Below are positions 37,341 to 50,200 of a DNA stretch of 64,000 bases, piece by piece. The position numbers were made by a program, and so were the translations under genes. The DNA comes from Hippasteria phrygiana. Its lineage: Eukaryota > Echinodermata > Asteroidea > Valvatida > Goniasteridae. Under the pieces are notes generated by a model, which searched no databases, was not told the DNA's origin, and saw only the letters and a program-made list of their open reading frames with translations. The stretch is from the NCBI GenBank assembly GCA_037893225.1, contig JAZGUH010000410.1, forward strand, positions 1-64,000. The letters are read 5' to 3'. Numbering within the stretch: the first letter of the stretch is position 1; every line of letters begins with the position of its first letter.

Positions 37341-38900
37341 CCTAGCAAACACATAACGTGATTCAAACATTTTCACAAAGTTTTAAAAATGTCATACACA
37401 AAACATTTAGTGATAACATTGTTATGGTGTTAATCAAACATCTCCATGAAATTTAAAAACATCTGAAAAACATTGTTAAAACATTGAGGTACAAATAATT
37501 AAATGGTAATATCTTTTAAATGTTATACAAATGTTATTTTTAAATGTTTGATTAAAGTTTCGGAAAAGCTTTTTTTTTTTTACTTGAAATATTTTAGGAA
37601 CATTGTTTAAATGTTATTCAATTTTCAATGATATATTTTAACGATATTTTTATGATGTTTTAATTTACGTTAATCACATAACGTGATTAAAACATTTCCA
37701 CAAAGTTGTACAAATGTCATACAGAAAACATTTAGAGATAACATTGTTATTACGGTATTAATAAAACATCTACTTGAAATATTTTAAGGACAATGCATTT
37801 TGAATTTCAATGAAATGTTTTTACGATATTTTTATAATTTATAAATTATACGTTACGACTGTTACTATTACTAAAACATTGTAGTCGCATTCAACAAAAT
37901 GGTTATATAATGTAACAGTTATATTTGTAAAAGCTGTTTTAATGAAAATACACAAACGTATTGAAAATGTCATTAAACATATTAAAAACATCATTTTTAA
38001 AAAATCATTCTATTGTCGCGGTACAAACATTTAAAAATTAATGTTTTCAAAATGTTTTACAGATATAAACTCTCAAATGTATATTTAATGTGTTGCAGGT
38101 TTTATTTTGGTTTTTACATCAATTATCTTTGAAATATCATGCAAATGTTATTAAATGTTCATGAAATGTAATTATAACATTGTTATAATGTTTGAATTGA
38201 CGTTACACTTGCATGTTGTCAAGCTATCATAAAACATCATTCGCGCATTTTTAAAATTGTTTTGTAATGTAAAAATAGCTTTGAGACGGATATTTCGATT
38301 AAATGAAAAACGTTATTAAACATAATTAAAACAAATTTAAATCATTTTAAAAACAAACATTTAATGTCGCGGATTAAACGTGGAATGTTTAAAAAACATT
38401 GTTGAAACATCGAGGTATAACAAATATCTATTATTTGTTGATGTTTGAAAACAAAGTTGACAGCAGTCTAAACATGTCCTAAATGTTTGAGTCCAAGGAA
38501 CTATACAAATGTTTTAAAATGTTTTATATGATACGTTATATCAAGGTTGCCACAACATTTAATTTCATTATCTGTATCCCCGTGTTTTAAGTTTTAATAC
38601 ATGTATAACATGAAGGTTAATAACAAGGCATTCATTGATTTTGTTGACAATGTATTGATATAATAACCATCACATCGTAATCACGTTGTATTTTGATGTT
38701 TTAACACTCCTTGGTAAATGTTGTAAACGTTGTGATAATGTTGTTGATGGTGTTCTGCATGGCAACATTATTATGATGTTAAATACACGTACTACGTTGT
38801 GATGATGTTGTGACAACGTTATAGTGACCTCAATTTGCATGTTGACCCCAAGTGGGCGTGGTATCCTTGGTGAAACAATTTTGTCATTTTCTTTCAACAT
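37341..38900. repeat. Related AT-rich repeat of CATAACGTGATT type
   Basis: CTAGCAAACACATAACGTG near 37341 resembles the CCCAGCAAACACATTATG that opens the previous block. A block containing CACATAACGTGATT, CACAAAGTT and GATAACATTGTTAT occurs near 37350 and again near 37675. From 38650 onwards it becomes a series of GTTGTGATGATG-type phrases. No gene is visible. Confidence 0.55.
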
Positions 38901-40225
38901 GAACGTTATGTTTTGCGTAACAGCGATATGTTTTAGGGTGTTTTCATAGAGATAATTGTGTAATATTTAACTATTCAAATTCTCAAAAAAACAAATTTGC
39001 CAAAAAAAAAAAAAAAAAATTTACTTGCAAACTGACTAAAGAGGACGCTGAAGCAACATTTGGAACCGTAGTACCCAACAAATAAAAAAACAATATAGCA
39101 GTACAATATGTCAACACAACAGGCAATATTGCATATAATAGGAATATACACATTCTTGGCCTGCCACAAAAAAATGCTTCACAAAAAAATTTCACCGGAA
39201 GATTTTTCTACACACAAGGCATATTAGGAGAAGGGTAATACTCAACACGCCAAATTAATTGATGCAAAACAAGTGTAACCGAAGGGGTTGGTTATATTGA
39301 AGATATTTTAAGAAAACGGGGATTTGGAGGCACAATGAATCAGGTTCTGAAGTTCTCGGTAATTTATTTACATACAATTATAGACTGTGGATATATAATA
39401 TATACACAGTTGGTAGTTCCAACAGTCAATATTTAAAAGTATCCCTTTTCGAAACGAGCAAAAACGACAGTCAATGTATTATCAAACAACCATAAATAGT
39501 CAATACATAGCCGTTTATATTTGAGCATTACTTACCCTAATAATTTAAGTTCATTTACTATTATATTTACTAGAGTAATGTTCTCTAAATTTGTGTTATC
39601 AATTCACTGTACGGCACATCATGTAAACTATTCTGGTCACACATATCAAATAAGATGTGAAATCGAAATTTCTGTAAACAGGGTTATTTAGGTTGCCTCT
39701 AAAAAGTTTAATGTAATTTACCATATATTTTCACAATAATATGCACACTAAACATGTACAGTGAGCTTTCTAAACTTGTGTTGTCAATAACAATTATTTG
39801 TCGCAGAATCTTTAAGCATTTACGTTGCATAAAAGTTTCACTTATACCATTCCAAAATTGGGCATAGTTTTCAGCATTGATAAAGATGCACACATTTGAT
39901 CAAGCACCTATCAGCAATATGCATATAAGCTGGGTTTGACGAACGTATACGGCACGGCTAAGCCGGCAGGAGGTATAAGGCATTTCAAGATGTAAAGTGT
40001 AAAGTACAAGAAAATGTTCTGTGACTTTATAAGATTTATAATTGTTCTTCATACTACGTTATCTTGTTTTGCTCACTCCCGCAAAACAATCTATTTCCGT
40101 GAAAGTATTAAACATGTTCAAGAATTGGACTTCCACGTTTGCCTTTTGTCCTCGTGAACTTAAGAAAATATACAATTGTAATAAGGCTCCACAGATGCAT
40201 ATTTTACAAAGTAAGACTTTCATAT
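38901..40225. other. Unique non-coding sequence
   Basis: AT-rich, apparently single-copy sequence with an A run at 39003-39019. No exon, RNA gene or element could be supported. Confidence 0.45.
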
Positions 40226-40838
40226 GTGCTAATTACAGTAATTAAAACCATTGTGAACTTGTATTGGGCTCAAATTCCTCTATAAATACTAAATGGATTC
40301 CATTCCAAAGAATTCAAAATACTGCAGCTCGCCTTGTAACCGGTTCACCACGTATATGTCACATCACGCCAGTTCTTCATCTCCTTCATTGGTTACCAGT
40401 TGTATATCGTATTCAGTTTAAAATCTTGATTTTAACATTTAAATGTTTATATAAAACAGCTCCGTGGTATCTTTGTGACCTGGTGTCTGTCATTCATCAA
40501 AATAGATATAGTCTTCGTTCAATGAATAGTGTGTTACTGACTCCAGGGAGTGCTAAATGTAAAGTTTTACTAGGTGATTGTGCTTTTCAGACAGCTGCCC
40601 CTAAACTATGGAACAAACTTCCTGGTCACATAAGGAATCTTAGGAGTCTAGATAAGTTTAAAACTGAAGTTAAAACGTATCTTTTTAAATTAGCTTTTGA
40701 TTTTAAATCATGATTTTTATTTTTTACTGAATAATAGTATGATGTAATTAACTTTGTTTTATGTATAATGTACAGCGCACATGAACATATTTGTATGGAA
40801 TGCGCGCTATATAAATGTAATTATTATTATTATTATTA
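40226..40838 (+). mobile_element. LINE 3' end with reverse transcriptase C-terminus (CR1/L2-like)
   Basis: The open frame 40264-40713 carries the conserved tail of LINE ORF2 proteins: FQRIQNTAARLVTG, then HITPVLHLLHWLPV, a Y-x-I-x-FKILILTFK block, and AAPKLWNKLPGHIRNLRSLD before FKTEVKTYLF. The palm domain is missing, so the copy is 5'-truncated. After the stop, a short UTR with GCGCGCTATATAAATGTAAT leads to TTA triplets (40819-40838), the microsatellite end typical of CR1 and L2 groups. The C-terminal frame is intact and encodes about 149 residues. The exact 5' truncation point is uncertain. Confidence 0.88.
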
Positions 40839-42469
40839 CTTCATTTCAAATCTCATTTAGGCATTTAAACCTCGAAAATTAGCATTCAGGTGTACATGTT
40901 CCTTAGCAGTATGGGTACTTCTATTTCCTCAAAATTGTATCACTTCAGGATTAATGGGAATATAAGCAGGATTGCAGAAATTCAACAGTTTGTTTTACTC
41001 AAAATATAAATCTTAGTCTACTATATTTATAATACATCGATCATTCCTCCGACCGATCCAATATTCGTAATAGGTGCGTTTCTCAAAATACATTATATTG
41101 TAGGATTGTAATTTGTTTTAGTAACGATAAGAAATATTTGTAACTTACCATGCAGCGTCCCCCGTCCTGTGCCAATCGAAAATTGTGCTGAAAAACAGGG
41201 GGCAATTCTAAGGGTATTGGCTGCAATGTAGCCATTTCTTAACACGCACGCATTTGAATTGAATAGCAGAACCAACGATGATGTTCGCTTAAGGGAACTG
41301 TTACGAAGTCAGGTCATTTAAAAAGTCAACATAACAGACAAAACCAAAAGTATGGGAAAGGTACACTAAAATGAATTAGGATCGGAATCAAGGAGTTTTA
41401 ACGAGAACGAAATTAGGATTATTTTAATTATTTCACAATTCACAAAAACACACACGTATAAACAAGTATAATTCAGCAAAAGGAACCTCATTTAACAGCA
41501 AGTGTCACGAAAAAACACAATCATATGCAATTGGCCATTCAAATTAAATGGGGGAGGTACCTCCAATTTAGGCGGAATCCTGGTCTTGAGTTTGCCGGGG
41601 GTGGCATCAAGATGCTGTCCCAACTGGCGAAGGGCGAAGGGCGAAGACGGCGGTCAGTTCGGCAGCTAGATGAAATCGATCCGTCTCATCAAAAGCCGGC
41701 CACGGGTAAGACACCGCCAAGACACGGCCAAGACACAGGCAAGTGGCAGCACTCGGCAATCTGGGAGATCGCCCCCACCCCGGCAAACTTAAGCTAAGAA
41801 TTCCCCTAAGGGCTAATTTTCAACCCCTTTTAAAGTCTGTCAGGAATTCCAGTTTCCAATCCACTGGCCGCCAATGGAACTAAGAATTAGAACGAATTCT
41901 TGAGGACAGAACCAAAGTTCGCTGCAACAAAAGCGACGGGCGTAAGAAGAACGCGTGCTGTTGGCCTTTACTTAACCCTACTTTGCATTTACAAACTTTA
42001 AATAACTTAAATTACTCTACAAATTCTTCACAGAACTTAAGAACAGAGTGACTAAAGTAAATTTTGCACTGAGCCAGGAAAGCTACACCCAAAAGTTGAG
42101 AGCATGGGGAGAGGCAGTAGTGCAACAATAGGTTATTGTTCTTGGCTGCACAGCTACATAGGACTATGTATCTGGAGCATCGCACAATGCAGAGTAAACT
42201 GGGTTGGTGCATGAATAGGGCGCTGTGCTAGAGGGAGGGATGCACACATATACTAAAGTACAATAAATATTGCTCTACAAGGCATGGCCGCATACTTGTT
42301 CCAAATCATGACAATAGAGAGAAAGGAATGTGAGAAAGAAGTAAAGGAAAAGAAAGTTAAGTTAAAGGACCGTGAAGGGATCACCAGATGATTCATATTA
42401 TTTAGATCGGTCACACTCAACACTAGATTGAAAAGAATGGTAGGTAAGCTGATAGTGCAGTGGAGGGAC
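40839..42469. other. Unique sequence, no gene seen
   Basis: Apparently single-copy sequence. A GC-rich island at about 41575-41790 has short internal repeats (GGCGAAGGGCGAAG, and AAGACAC three times) and a 90-codon open frame without any recognisable domain. No splice-flanked exon is convincing. Confidence 0.4.
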
Positions 42470-42472
42470 CAG

Positions 42473-43173
42473 GGCCCATATTCATAAAAGCATGCTAACT
42501 TAGCAGCCAACTAGGCCTTAGCAGGCTGCTAAATGCCTAGTTGCCTGCTCCATAGTTTCTTGCTATTTTCATATTCATAAAACCCTGCTAGGGACAGTGC
42601 CAGGTAGTTGTCAACTAGGATTTAGTTGGTTGTTAACTTAGCAGTTGGCATTGTTCCAAACCACAAAACACAATATGGGTCGCCAACAACCATTTGAAAT
42701 GTTCCTGTAGCATAATACTGTAATGCAATCAGCACCTGCTGATACGGAAGTAGTGCTTGATTACGTCTAGTTGGATGATCAATCTGGGGTGCTATTGAAT
42801 CCGTTATAAACATTATGCCTTCCCGTGAAAATCGATATCTCTTGATCAATTCATCATCATTAAAAATCTCCATTGGATTACGCCTGTCTCTGAATACTCT
42901 TTCCCTCCTCATTGCACGATGCAACTGTAACAGTTGCAGAATCCGTCTAGCCATGTTTTCACGTCAGAGTCACACATACAAATGAAGGGTTAGGTTGTCA
43001 ACTAGTGACTTAGAGGTACCCAAGATCACCTCTAAAGTTATCAGACAACTTAGAAGTCCACTAAGCTTAGCGGCATTTTATGAATAACACTTATTATCCA
43101 ACTAAGCTTAATTGGCAGTTAGGGGCCAATTTAGTTGCCAACTAGGCTTAGCAGGCTTTTATGAATATGGGCC
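42473..43173 (-). mobile_element. Internally deleted PIF/Harbinger DNA transposon (701 bp)
   Basis: Terminal inverted repeats start GGCCCATATTCATAAAAGC on each side, with CAG on both flanks (42470-42472 and 43174-43176) as a three-base target duplication, the length usual for this superfamily. Inside each end are several copies of CTTAGCAGGC or CCAACTAGGCTTAG, as expected for transposase-binding subterminal repeats. A transposase N-terminus is kept on the minus strand, but the catalytic DDE domain is gone, so it could only move with help from another copy. Confidence 0.9.
42622..42954 (-). pseudogene. Harbinger transposase (HARBI1-like) N-terminal fragment
   Basis: The start codon lies in TAGCC-ATGTT context read on the minus strand. 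The 110-residue frame has RNPMEIFNDDELIKRYRFSR around residues 26-45, then EGIMFITDSI and the stretch RRNQALLPYQQVLIALQYYA followed by TGTFQMVVGD (about residues 63-92). That order, ending in a VVGD-type motif, is the N-terminal helical part of HARBI1-like nucleases. The final residues after VVGD are out of family, marking the deletion joint. A full-length protein would be about 350 residues. Confidence 0.88.
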
Positions 43174-43176
43174 CAG

Positions 43177-44003
43177 GTGACCAACCGGGTCAATAAGAGG
43201 TAGCCTACTGAATATTCATACATTCCCAAACGGGGTTCTAAACTTTCAGTTGGTCTAGATACATTCAACAAAAGGGGAGCAACCGATTTTGCTATCACTG
43301 AGCACAGAAATGATTACAGAGCGTGTAAGTTGACATCGAGAACGTACGAGAGTTTACGAGAAACCGAACTTCCGGGCACCTCGAATAGGAGCTTCAACGT
43401 GTAAAGCGAGTAGTTTTCTTTAAATTATTTGTTTTGACGCTGTTCTTTTTACTGAAAGATAGATACAAACTTTTAGCAAAATATTATTTTTCATTTCAAT
43501 TTACAAAATGTGATCGATATATCAAATTAGGGAAAAGAGGAACGAAAAAGTATACTACGTCATAGTACGTCATTCGCCATTGTCTGGTAGTCTACGAGCC
43601 AGTCTTAGCGTAGACCATTATAAGGCGGTCGTCGCATATGTACGTACGTTAACTTACGTCCGCAGCAGGCGCAGCCGGCGCATGTAGTATACAGGGGTTT
43701 TGGGGGCCGGGCTTTCTCTGCTGCGACAATGAGCCAATCACGTTGCAAACCTGACGCTCAGATCAAACATTTGTTTTCCTACTTTTCTCCAATATTTAGA
43801 CAGTCATGCATATTTGTATATATTGTAAAATTAATTTTGAATTTATCATCCATATTTATGGCCGTTTCATGGTTCAAATCTTCGTAAAAACAAAGTATTA
43901 TAGAAAACAAAATCAACCACACGTAAAAGTCTTATAGCCGGCGGCTCTGAGGTGCCCGGAAATTCAATCGTGACCTTTATGCGCGAGACTTACACGGTCT
44001 ACA
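43177..44003. other. Unique sequence with a weak inverted pair
   Basis: TTCCGGGCACCTC at about 43370-43382 faces its complement GAGGTGCCCGGAA at about 43950-43962, and CGTGTAAGT near 43324 faces ACTTACACGG near 43990. These may be the ends of an old element about 680 bp long. No gene is visible in between. A TACGTACG-rich patch lies at 43638-43660. Confidence 0.4.
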
Positions 44004-44005
44004 GA

Positions 44006-44623
44006 TTAGTTTCCTAATAATTTCAAATTTATGCACGCATGCGCATAAATGTGTCCTGCAGGTAAAAAGCTAAATCGGTTCATTGAAATGTACAGAGGTC
44101 CAACAAGTTTTGTAATTTTCTCTCAATTTCTCCAAGATTTGTCCCATTTGGTTTTGGAAAAGTACCTGAAAACGTCATAGGTATTACTTTCTGGTCTTAG
44201 TGGTTTTTGGGGGTACATAATAAGAAACTTTAAAAATGTGTTCGTCCCGTGCTTCAGCCATCCACGCCGGAAAAAAATTATTTCACCGTGCACAGACGAT
44301 CAGGTTGACCGGAGATTGCGCGTTAAACCCGGCCCGCGATACGAGAAAATCACGCTGCGATAGTCAGCGGCAAAAAGTGCAACGTGGATTGTACCCCGAA
44401 GCACACGGTTAGTTGTTGGCACTCGTGTGGAAAGGAGCCTACCTATGACGATTTCAGGTACTTTTCTAAAGCCAATTGGGACAAATCTTGGAGAAATTGA
44501 GAGAAAATGACAAAACTGTTTAGAACCCTGTACATTTTCAATGGGCCGATTTCGCTTTTTGCCTGCAGGGCCCATTTATGCGCATGCGTGCATAAATATG
44601 AATTTATTAGGAAACTGGTCAGT
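44006..44623. repeat. Fold-back inverted repeat with ~180-bp arms
   Basis: The left arm (about 44006-44185) and right arm (about 44440-44623) are inverted copies with roughly 85% identity by eye. Shared blocks include TTATGCACGCATGCGCATAA, CTCTCAATTTCTCCAAGATT and AAAAGTACCTGAAA. The loop of about 255 bp is unrelated. This looks like a fold-back element or two inverted copies of one short repeat. Confidence 0.85.
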
Positions 44624-44628
44624 TCACG

Positions 44629-45463
44629 CGGTCGGCATGACGTCACTGGGTCTTGTATTTTTTTCTCTGATTGGTCGGTGGTGGCTACTGGTTGAAACCC
44701 TATGGACTCAAAGGGGAATGAATAGTGTTGTGGTCAATGGGGAAAAACTAAATTATTGTCCTAACAGCTAACCCTTTTCCTTAAATATTTCCAAATGTAA
44801 TTGTTTTATGCAGTAAAAATATCTCCCACGTTATACCCAAACGAATTGTGTTCATTTTTGTATTACTGTAAAAAATGGACAAAACACGTAATTCCCTGTA
44901 CAAATTGAATGGAGGGCTACCGCGCCCTTTGCCCGACGCCGGTGCAATTGGTGGAACAGCCTCCGACCAAGAGAATCCCCGCCCCTTCAGTCCCAACTGC
45001 AGTTGGGATTTCCCAACTACTCCGTCCAGTTGGGACCGGTCCCATCTACAGTTGGAGCCGGTCCGGGTATAGTTGGGCCAATACCATAGTTGGGGCGTAA
45101 CATCCCCATTCTCTTAGTCGGCATCAGGTCACTGGGTCTTGTTTTTTGTCTCTGATTGGTCAGTGGTGGCTGCTATTGATCGCACCCTCTGGACTCAAAG
45201 GGGAATGAATAGTGTTGTAGTCAATGGGGGAAAAAAACAACATTATTGTCTTAACAGCTACACTTTTCATTAAATATTTAAAATTTCACTGTTTTATGCA
45301 GTAAACATATATCCCACGTTATACTCCCAAAAAATGTTTTCATTTTTTTTATTACTATAAAAAAATTGACAAAACACGAAATTCCCTGTACAAATTGAAT
45401 GGAGGGCTTTTCCCGACGCCAAGTGCAATTAGTGGAACAGCTAGCCTCCGACCAAGAGAATAT
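44629..45463. repeat. Direct duplication of ~350 bp, offset 486 bp
   Basis: 44629-44985 and 45115-45463 are diverged direct copies. Both run from GTCGGCAT and CACTGGGTCTTG through CTCTGATTGGTC, GGACTCAAAGGGGAATGAAT and TTCCCTGTACAAATTGAATG to CTCCGACCAAGAGAAT. The second has small deletions. Both contain GATTGGTC, an inverted CCAAT-box sequence. Confidence 0.88.
44991..45096. repeat. AGTTGGG cluster with an 18-bp perfect palindrome
   Basis: Between the two copies of the direct duplication, AGTTGGG or its complement occurs about seven times in 106 bp. Two of them form the perfect palindrome TCCCAACTGCAGTTGGGA (44991-45008). The function is unknown; it may be a protein-binding cluster or the end of a short element. 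Confidence 0.7.
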
Positions 45464-45667
45464 TGGGATCGGAAATAATTGACCTATGGCGGTCGAATCG
45501 CGTCAACGCAGCTTGTGAATTATTGTCCAATCACATCAAGTATAATTCCACGTGGAACGCGCAAAATCTGAGACAAACAAAAATTACCACACAAAATTCC
45601 CATAGGGTTGTCTAAGGGGCGTGGTTAACTCGTAAACGGCGATAGGTCAATTCTAGACTGGTTCCAC

Positions 45668-45935
45668 AGTGGGCAAGTTCGAGTGGCGACCATTTGTCGA
45701 CTTCTGGTAAATTTTGCCTGGTACCCATGATATATTTCGTGCATTGGTTACCACGGAAAATCGACAAGAGTACCGGTAGTTGTTGACAATAAGCCTTTTA
45801 GAGGTATGGTGGACACAATTGGAGGTCGCTATTTGATTTGGGTATACAAAAGGTTTACCCAAATCAAATAGCGCCCTCCTATTGTGTCCGCCATACCTCT
45901 AAAAGGCTAATAGTCGCCACTCGAACTTGCTCAAG
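45668..45935. repeat. Long hairpin with a ~55-bp stem and 5-7-base loop
   Basis: AGCCTTTTAGAGGTATGG (from 45792) to about 45846 pairs with about 45852-45908, with few mismatches around an AAAAG loop. Further out, GCAAGTTCGAGTGGCGAC (from 45673) pairs with GTCGCCACTCGAACTTGC (from about 45913). The dyad therefore spans about 265 bp with an asymmetric internal loop. A fold-back MITE is the simplest reading. Confidence 0.85.
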
Positions 45936-47229
45936 TTGGCTGTGTCCGAATATCTACAGTTGTGGGCCACTATCGGATAGGCCTACGGCTTCGGTTTTTG
46001 CCATTGGCATGCAACGTTGTTTTTGCTTCTGTCCTAAACAAAAACGCTTGTTTCGGAAACAGCCGTTTTTACGTCGATCATTAGGACGTTATGTAATATT
46101 TAGCATAAACGTGGTGGAATTCGGATTATAGACCTTTCGATTGTGTGTAAACATTCAGCGCCATTTTGCTGGGATACCACAAACACATACATTGGAAACG
46201 TGATTGGCAACATATTTTTCCAAAAAACTACTCCTAACACATAAGAAAAAGGCATAATATAGTATTTTGTAGTGCTTGTTGATTAGTTTGTCAACAATCA
46301 AAATAATAATTTGGTAATCTTTAATAACTATTAAATTTGTGTTGGGCCTTCCATACTTGCAAAACCGGTTGGCAATACAAAGATCTGTACATGAATCTTA
46401 CGAAAACAACACCAATCTGCGCACTTCTGGGTTTCAAAGCGAAGCTCAGTGTGGGCTAAGTAAACAACCTATTTGTCGCAAGCGTTCGTGTGCAATGTAT
46501 ATAAAAGTCGCTGTGCACAACAAAATGGCGAACGTTTGCATTGTTCGCGTGAGTAGAACGCAGCCCTGGCTTACCGAAGTCTGACATCAGTTGGCACGAA
46601 CTGGCTCCAAACAAATGCAGATTTCGACTGTTCCTTTGTTGCACATAATAACAAAAGTATTATGGCTCCAAACATTGCATTGACGTCATTACTTCGGTAC
46701 TCTATTCTGGTGTTGTTCTTTTAGGGCCTATAGTATTAAATCCTCTAAATAGGCCTACGTGTATTCCTAAAACTGATATTGTAATCGCGATAAAAAAACA
46801 AAACAAATGTAATTTAAATATATATAGAGGGTAGCACTGAACTGAAACCAACTCATTATTGACCAGTGCGTAGCGAGGTCCCCCCCCCCCCCCCAAGGGA
46901 AACAATGACCAGGAATTTTGGCAGGATTGGACAGAAAACGTAAATATGCAGAGAATAAATAGTAAACTAGAGGTTAAGCGTCTGTTGAGGTCAACAGACG
47001 CATGGCTTTTCCTGGTTTTTTTTTAATCAGCATTAAAGTTGTTAAGGGTTTTGTTTTCGCTGAGTTTTCTAAGATCTGAGATTATTTCATGATCTAGATT
47101 TCTTACTTGAAAGTTGACCTTTAAGTTTATATTACTTGACCTATGATGACATTATAAGGATAGTACTTATACATGGTGTTGGCCTGTGTCGAGATTGGAG
47201 TCAATCTGATCAATGACAGTAATATATAA
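45936..47229. other. Unique sequence with a small perfect hairpin
   Basis: Includes a C run at 46879-46893. GCGTCTGTTGA and TCAACAGACGC at about 46978-47001 form a perfect 11-bp stem with a two-base loop. A TATATAAAAG box near 46498 precedes a short ATG frame (46524) but is too close to it for a normal promoter. No gene is supported. Confidence 0.45.
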
Positions 47230-50200
47230 TAATATGTTAAATATTTAAAAATTCATAGAAAATCAGTTGATGACGTTATCATGATGGCACCTCAATTTTC
47301 ATCTATAACACGATCGAGATACACTAGCAACATACAAGGTTTGAAGGCAATCGGACCTACCGTTCTCTAGATATGGGCCCTTGAAAAACGCACCTTTAAG
47401 ATGACGTCACGTGACACGTGATGATGTCATCATGACGTCACTCTTCGACATACAATTTCAGCTTAGGGTCTATGTTTGAGGTAAGTTTGGTTAAGATCTG
47501 AGGTTTTTTAAGACCTAAAGTGCCGCCGACAAAATTCGTGTACAAAGTCTATGGGATTTGGGATAGAACTGAAAATTCATAGAAAATCAGCCGATGACGT
47601 CATCATGACGTCACCTCGGATTTTACATGCTAGTAGCACTATCTACCTGCACAGTAATTTTTATGACGATCGGACCTACCCTTATATGTGTTTAAAAAAA
47701 ACATATTTTTGATGGCGTCATGATGACGTCACACATTTTTCACATTTATGTGAAAGAATATATAAGCTAACAAAGCTATTACAAAAAGAATTTTGAATTT
47801 AGCGTGTTCTGTTGATGAGATATGGCTTGAGGAAACTTTGAAGTTCAACAACTTTAATATTACTGTAAAATAGTATGATGACGTCATCATGACGTCACCT
47901 CAATTTTCATCTATAACACGAGCTACCATACCAACATACCTGGTTTGAAGGCAATCGGACGTACCGTTCTCTAGATATGGGCCCTTGAAAAATGCACCTT
48001 TAAGATGACGTCACATGACACGTGATGACGTCATCATGACGTCACGTTTCGGCATACATTTTCAGCTTAGGGTCTCTGTTTGTGTTAAGTTTGATTAAGA
48101 TCTGATGTTGTTTAGTGACCAAAGTGGCTCTTACAAAATGCGTGTACAAAGTCTATGGGATTTGGGATATAACTAAAATAATCATAGAAAATCAGCCGAT
48201 GACGTCATTATGACGTCACCTCGGATTTAACATGCTAGTATCACTATCTACCTGCACACTAATTTTTATGACGATCGTCCGTATCCTTATATGTGTTTCA
48301 AAAAAGCATATTTTTGATGACGTCATGATGACGTCACACATTTTTCACATTTATGTGAAAGAATATAGGAGCTAACAAAGCTATTACAAAAATAATTTTG
48401 AATTTAGCGTGTTCTGTTGATGAGATATGGCTTTAGGAAACTTTGAAGTTCAAAAACTTTAATATTACTGTAAAATCGTATGATGACGTCATCATGACGT
48501 CACCTCAATTTTCATCTATAACACAAGCTACCATACCAACATACCTGGTTTGAAGGCAATCGGACATACCGTTCTCTAGATATGGGCCCTTGAAAAATGC
48601 ACCTTTAAGATGACGTCACATGACACGTGATGACGTCATCATGACGTCACGTTTCGGCATACATTTTCAGCTTAGGGTCTCTGTTTGTGTTAAGCCTGAT
48701 TAAGATCTGATGTTGCTTAGTGACCAAAGTGTCCCGTACAAAATTTGTGTACAAAGTCTATGGGATTTGGGATAGAACTAAAATAATCATAGAAAATCAG
48801 CCGATGACGTCATCATGACGTCACCTCGGATTTAACATGCTAGTAGCACTATCTACCTGCACACTAATTTTTATAACGATCGTCCCTACCCTTATATGTG
48901 TTTCAAAAAAGCATATTTTTGATGACGTCATGATGACGTCACACATTTTTCACATTTATGTGAAAGAATATAGGAGCTAACAAAGCTATTACAAAAATAA
49001 TTTTGAATTTAGCGTGTTCTGTTGATGAGATATGGCTTTAGGAAACTTTGAAGTTCAAAAACTTTAATATTACTGTAAAATCGTATGATGACGTCATCAT
49101 GACGTCACCTCAATTTTCATCTATAACACAAGCTACCATACCAACATACCTGGTTTGAAGGCAATCGGACCTACCGTTCTCTAGATATGGGCCCTTGAAA
49201 AATGCACCTTTAAGATGACGTCACATGACACGTGATGACGTCATCATGACGTCACGTTTCGGCATACATTTTCAGCTTAGGGTCTCTGTTTGTGTTAAGC
49301 CTGATTAAGATCTGATGTTGCTTAGTGACCAAAGTGTCCCGTACAAAATTTGTGTACAAAGTCTATGGGATTTGGGATAGAACTAATATAATCATAGAAA
49401 ATCAGCCGATGACGTCATCATGACGTCACCTCGGATTTAACATGCTAGTAGCACTATCTACCTGCACACTAATTTTTATAACGATCGTCCCTACCCTTAT
49501 ATGTGTTTCAAAAAAGCATATTTTTGATGACGTCATGATGACGTCACACATTTTTCACATTTATGTGAAAGAATATAGGAGCTAACAAAGCTATTACAAA
49601 AAGAATTTTGAATTTAGCATGTTCTGTTGATGAGATATGGCTTTAAGAAACTTTGAAGTTCAAAAACTTTAATATTACTGTAAAATCGTATGATGACGTC
49701 ATCATGACGTCACCTCAATTTTCATCTATAACACGATCTACCATACCAACATACCTGGTTTGAAGGCAATCGGACCTACCGTTCTCTAGATATGGGCCCT
49801 TCCAAAGTGCACCTTTAAGATGACGTCACATGACACGTGATGACGTCATCATGACGTCACGTTTTGGCATACATTTTCAGCTTAGGGTCCCTGTTTGTGT
49901 TAAGTTTGATTAAGATCTGATGTTGTTTAGTGACCAAAGTGTCCCGTACAAAATTCGTGTACAAAGTCTATGGGATTTGGGATAGAACTAAAACAAATTC
50001 ATAGAAAATCAGCCGATGACGTCATCATGACGTCACCTCGGATTTAACATCCTAGTAGCATTATCTACCTGCACACTAATTTTTATGACGATCGTCCCTA
50101 CCCTTATATGTGTTTCAAAAAAGCATATTTTTGATGACGTCATGATGACGTCACACATTTTTCACATTTATGTGAAAGAATATAGGAGCTAACACAGCTA

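Noticed and set aside
41525..41797. GC-rich 90-codon frame
   Set aside because: No domain, no splice context, and internal short repeats account for the open frame.
46339..46584. TATA box (46498) with nearby ATG and a GTGAGT donor as a first exon
   Set aside because: The ATG is only about 25 bases from the TATA box, so the start site would fall at or after it. No following exon could be found.
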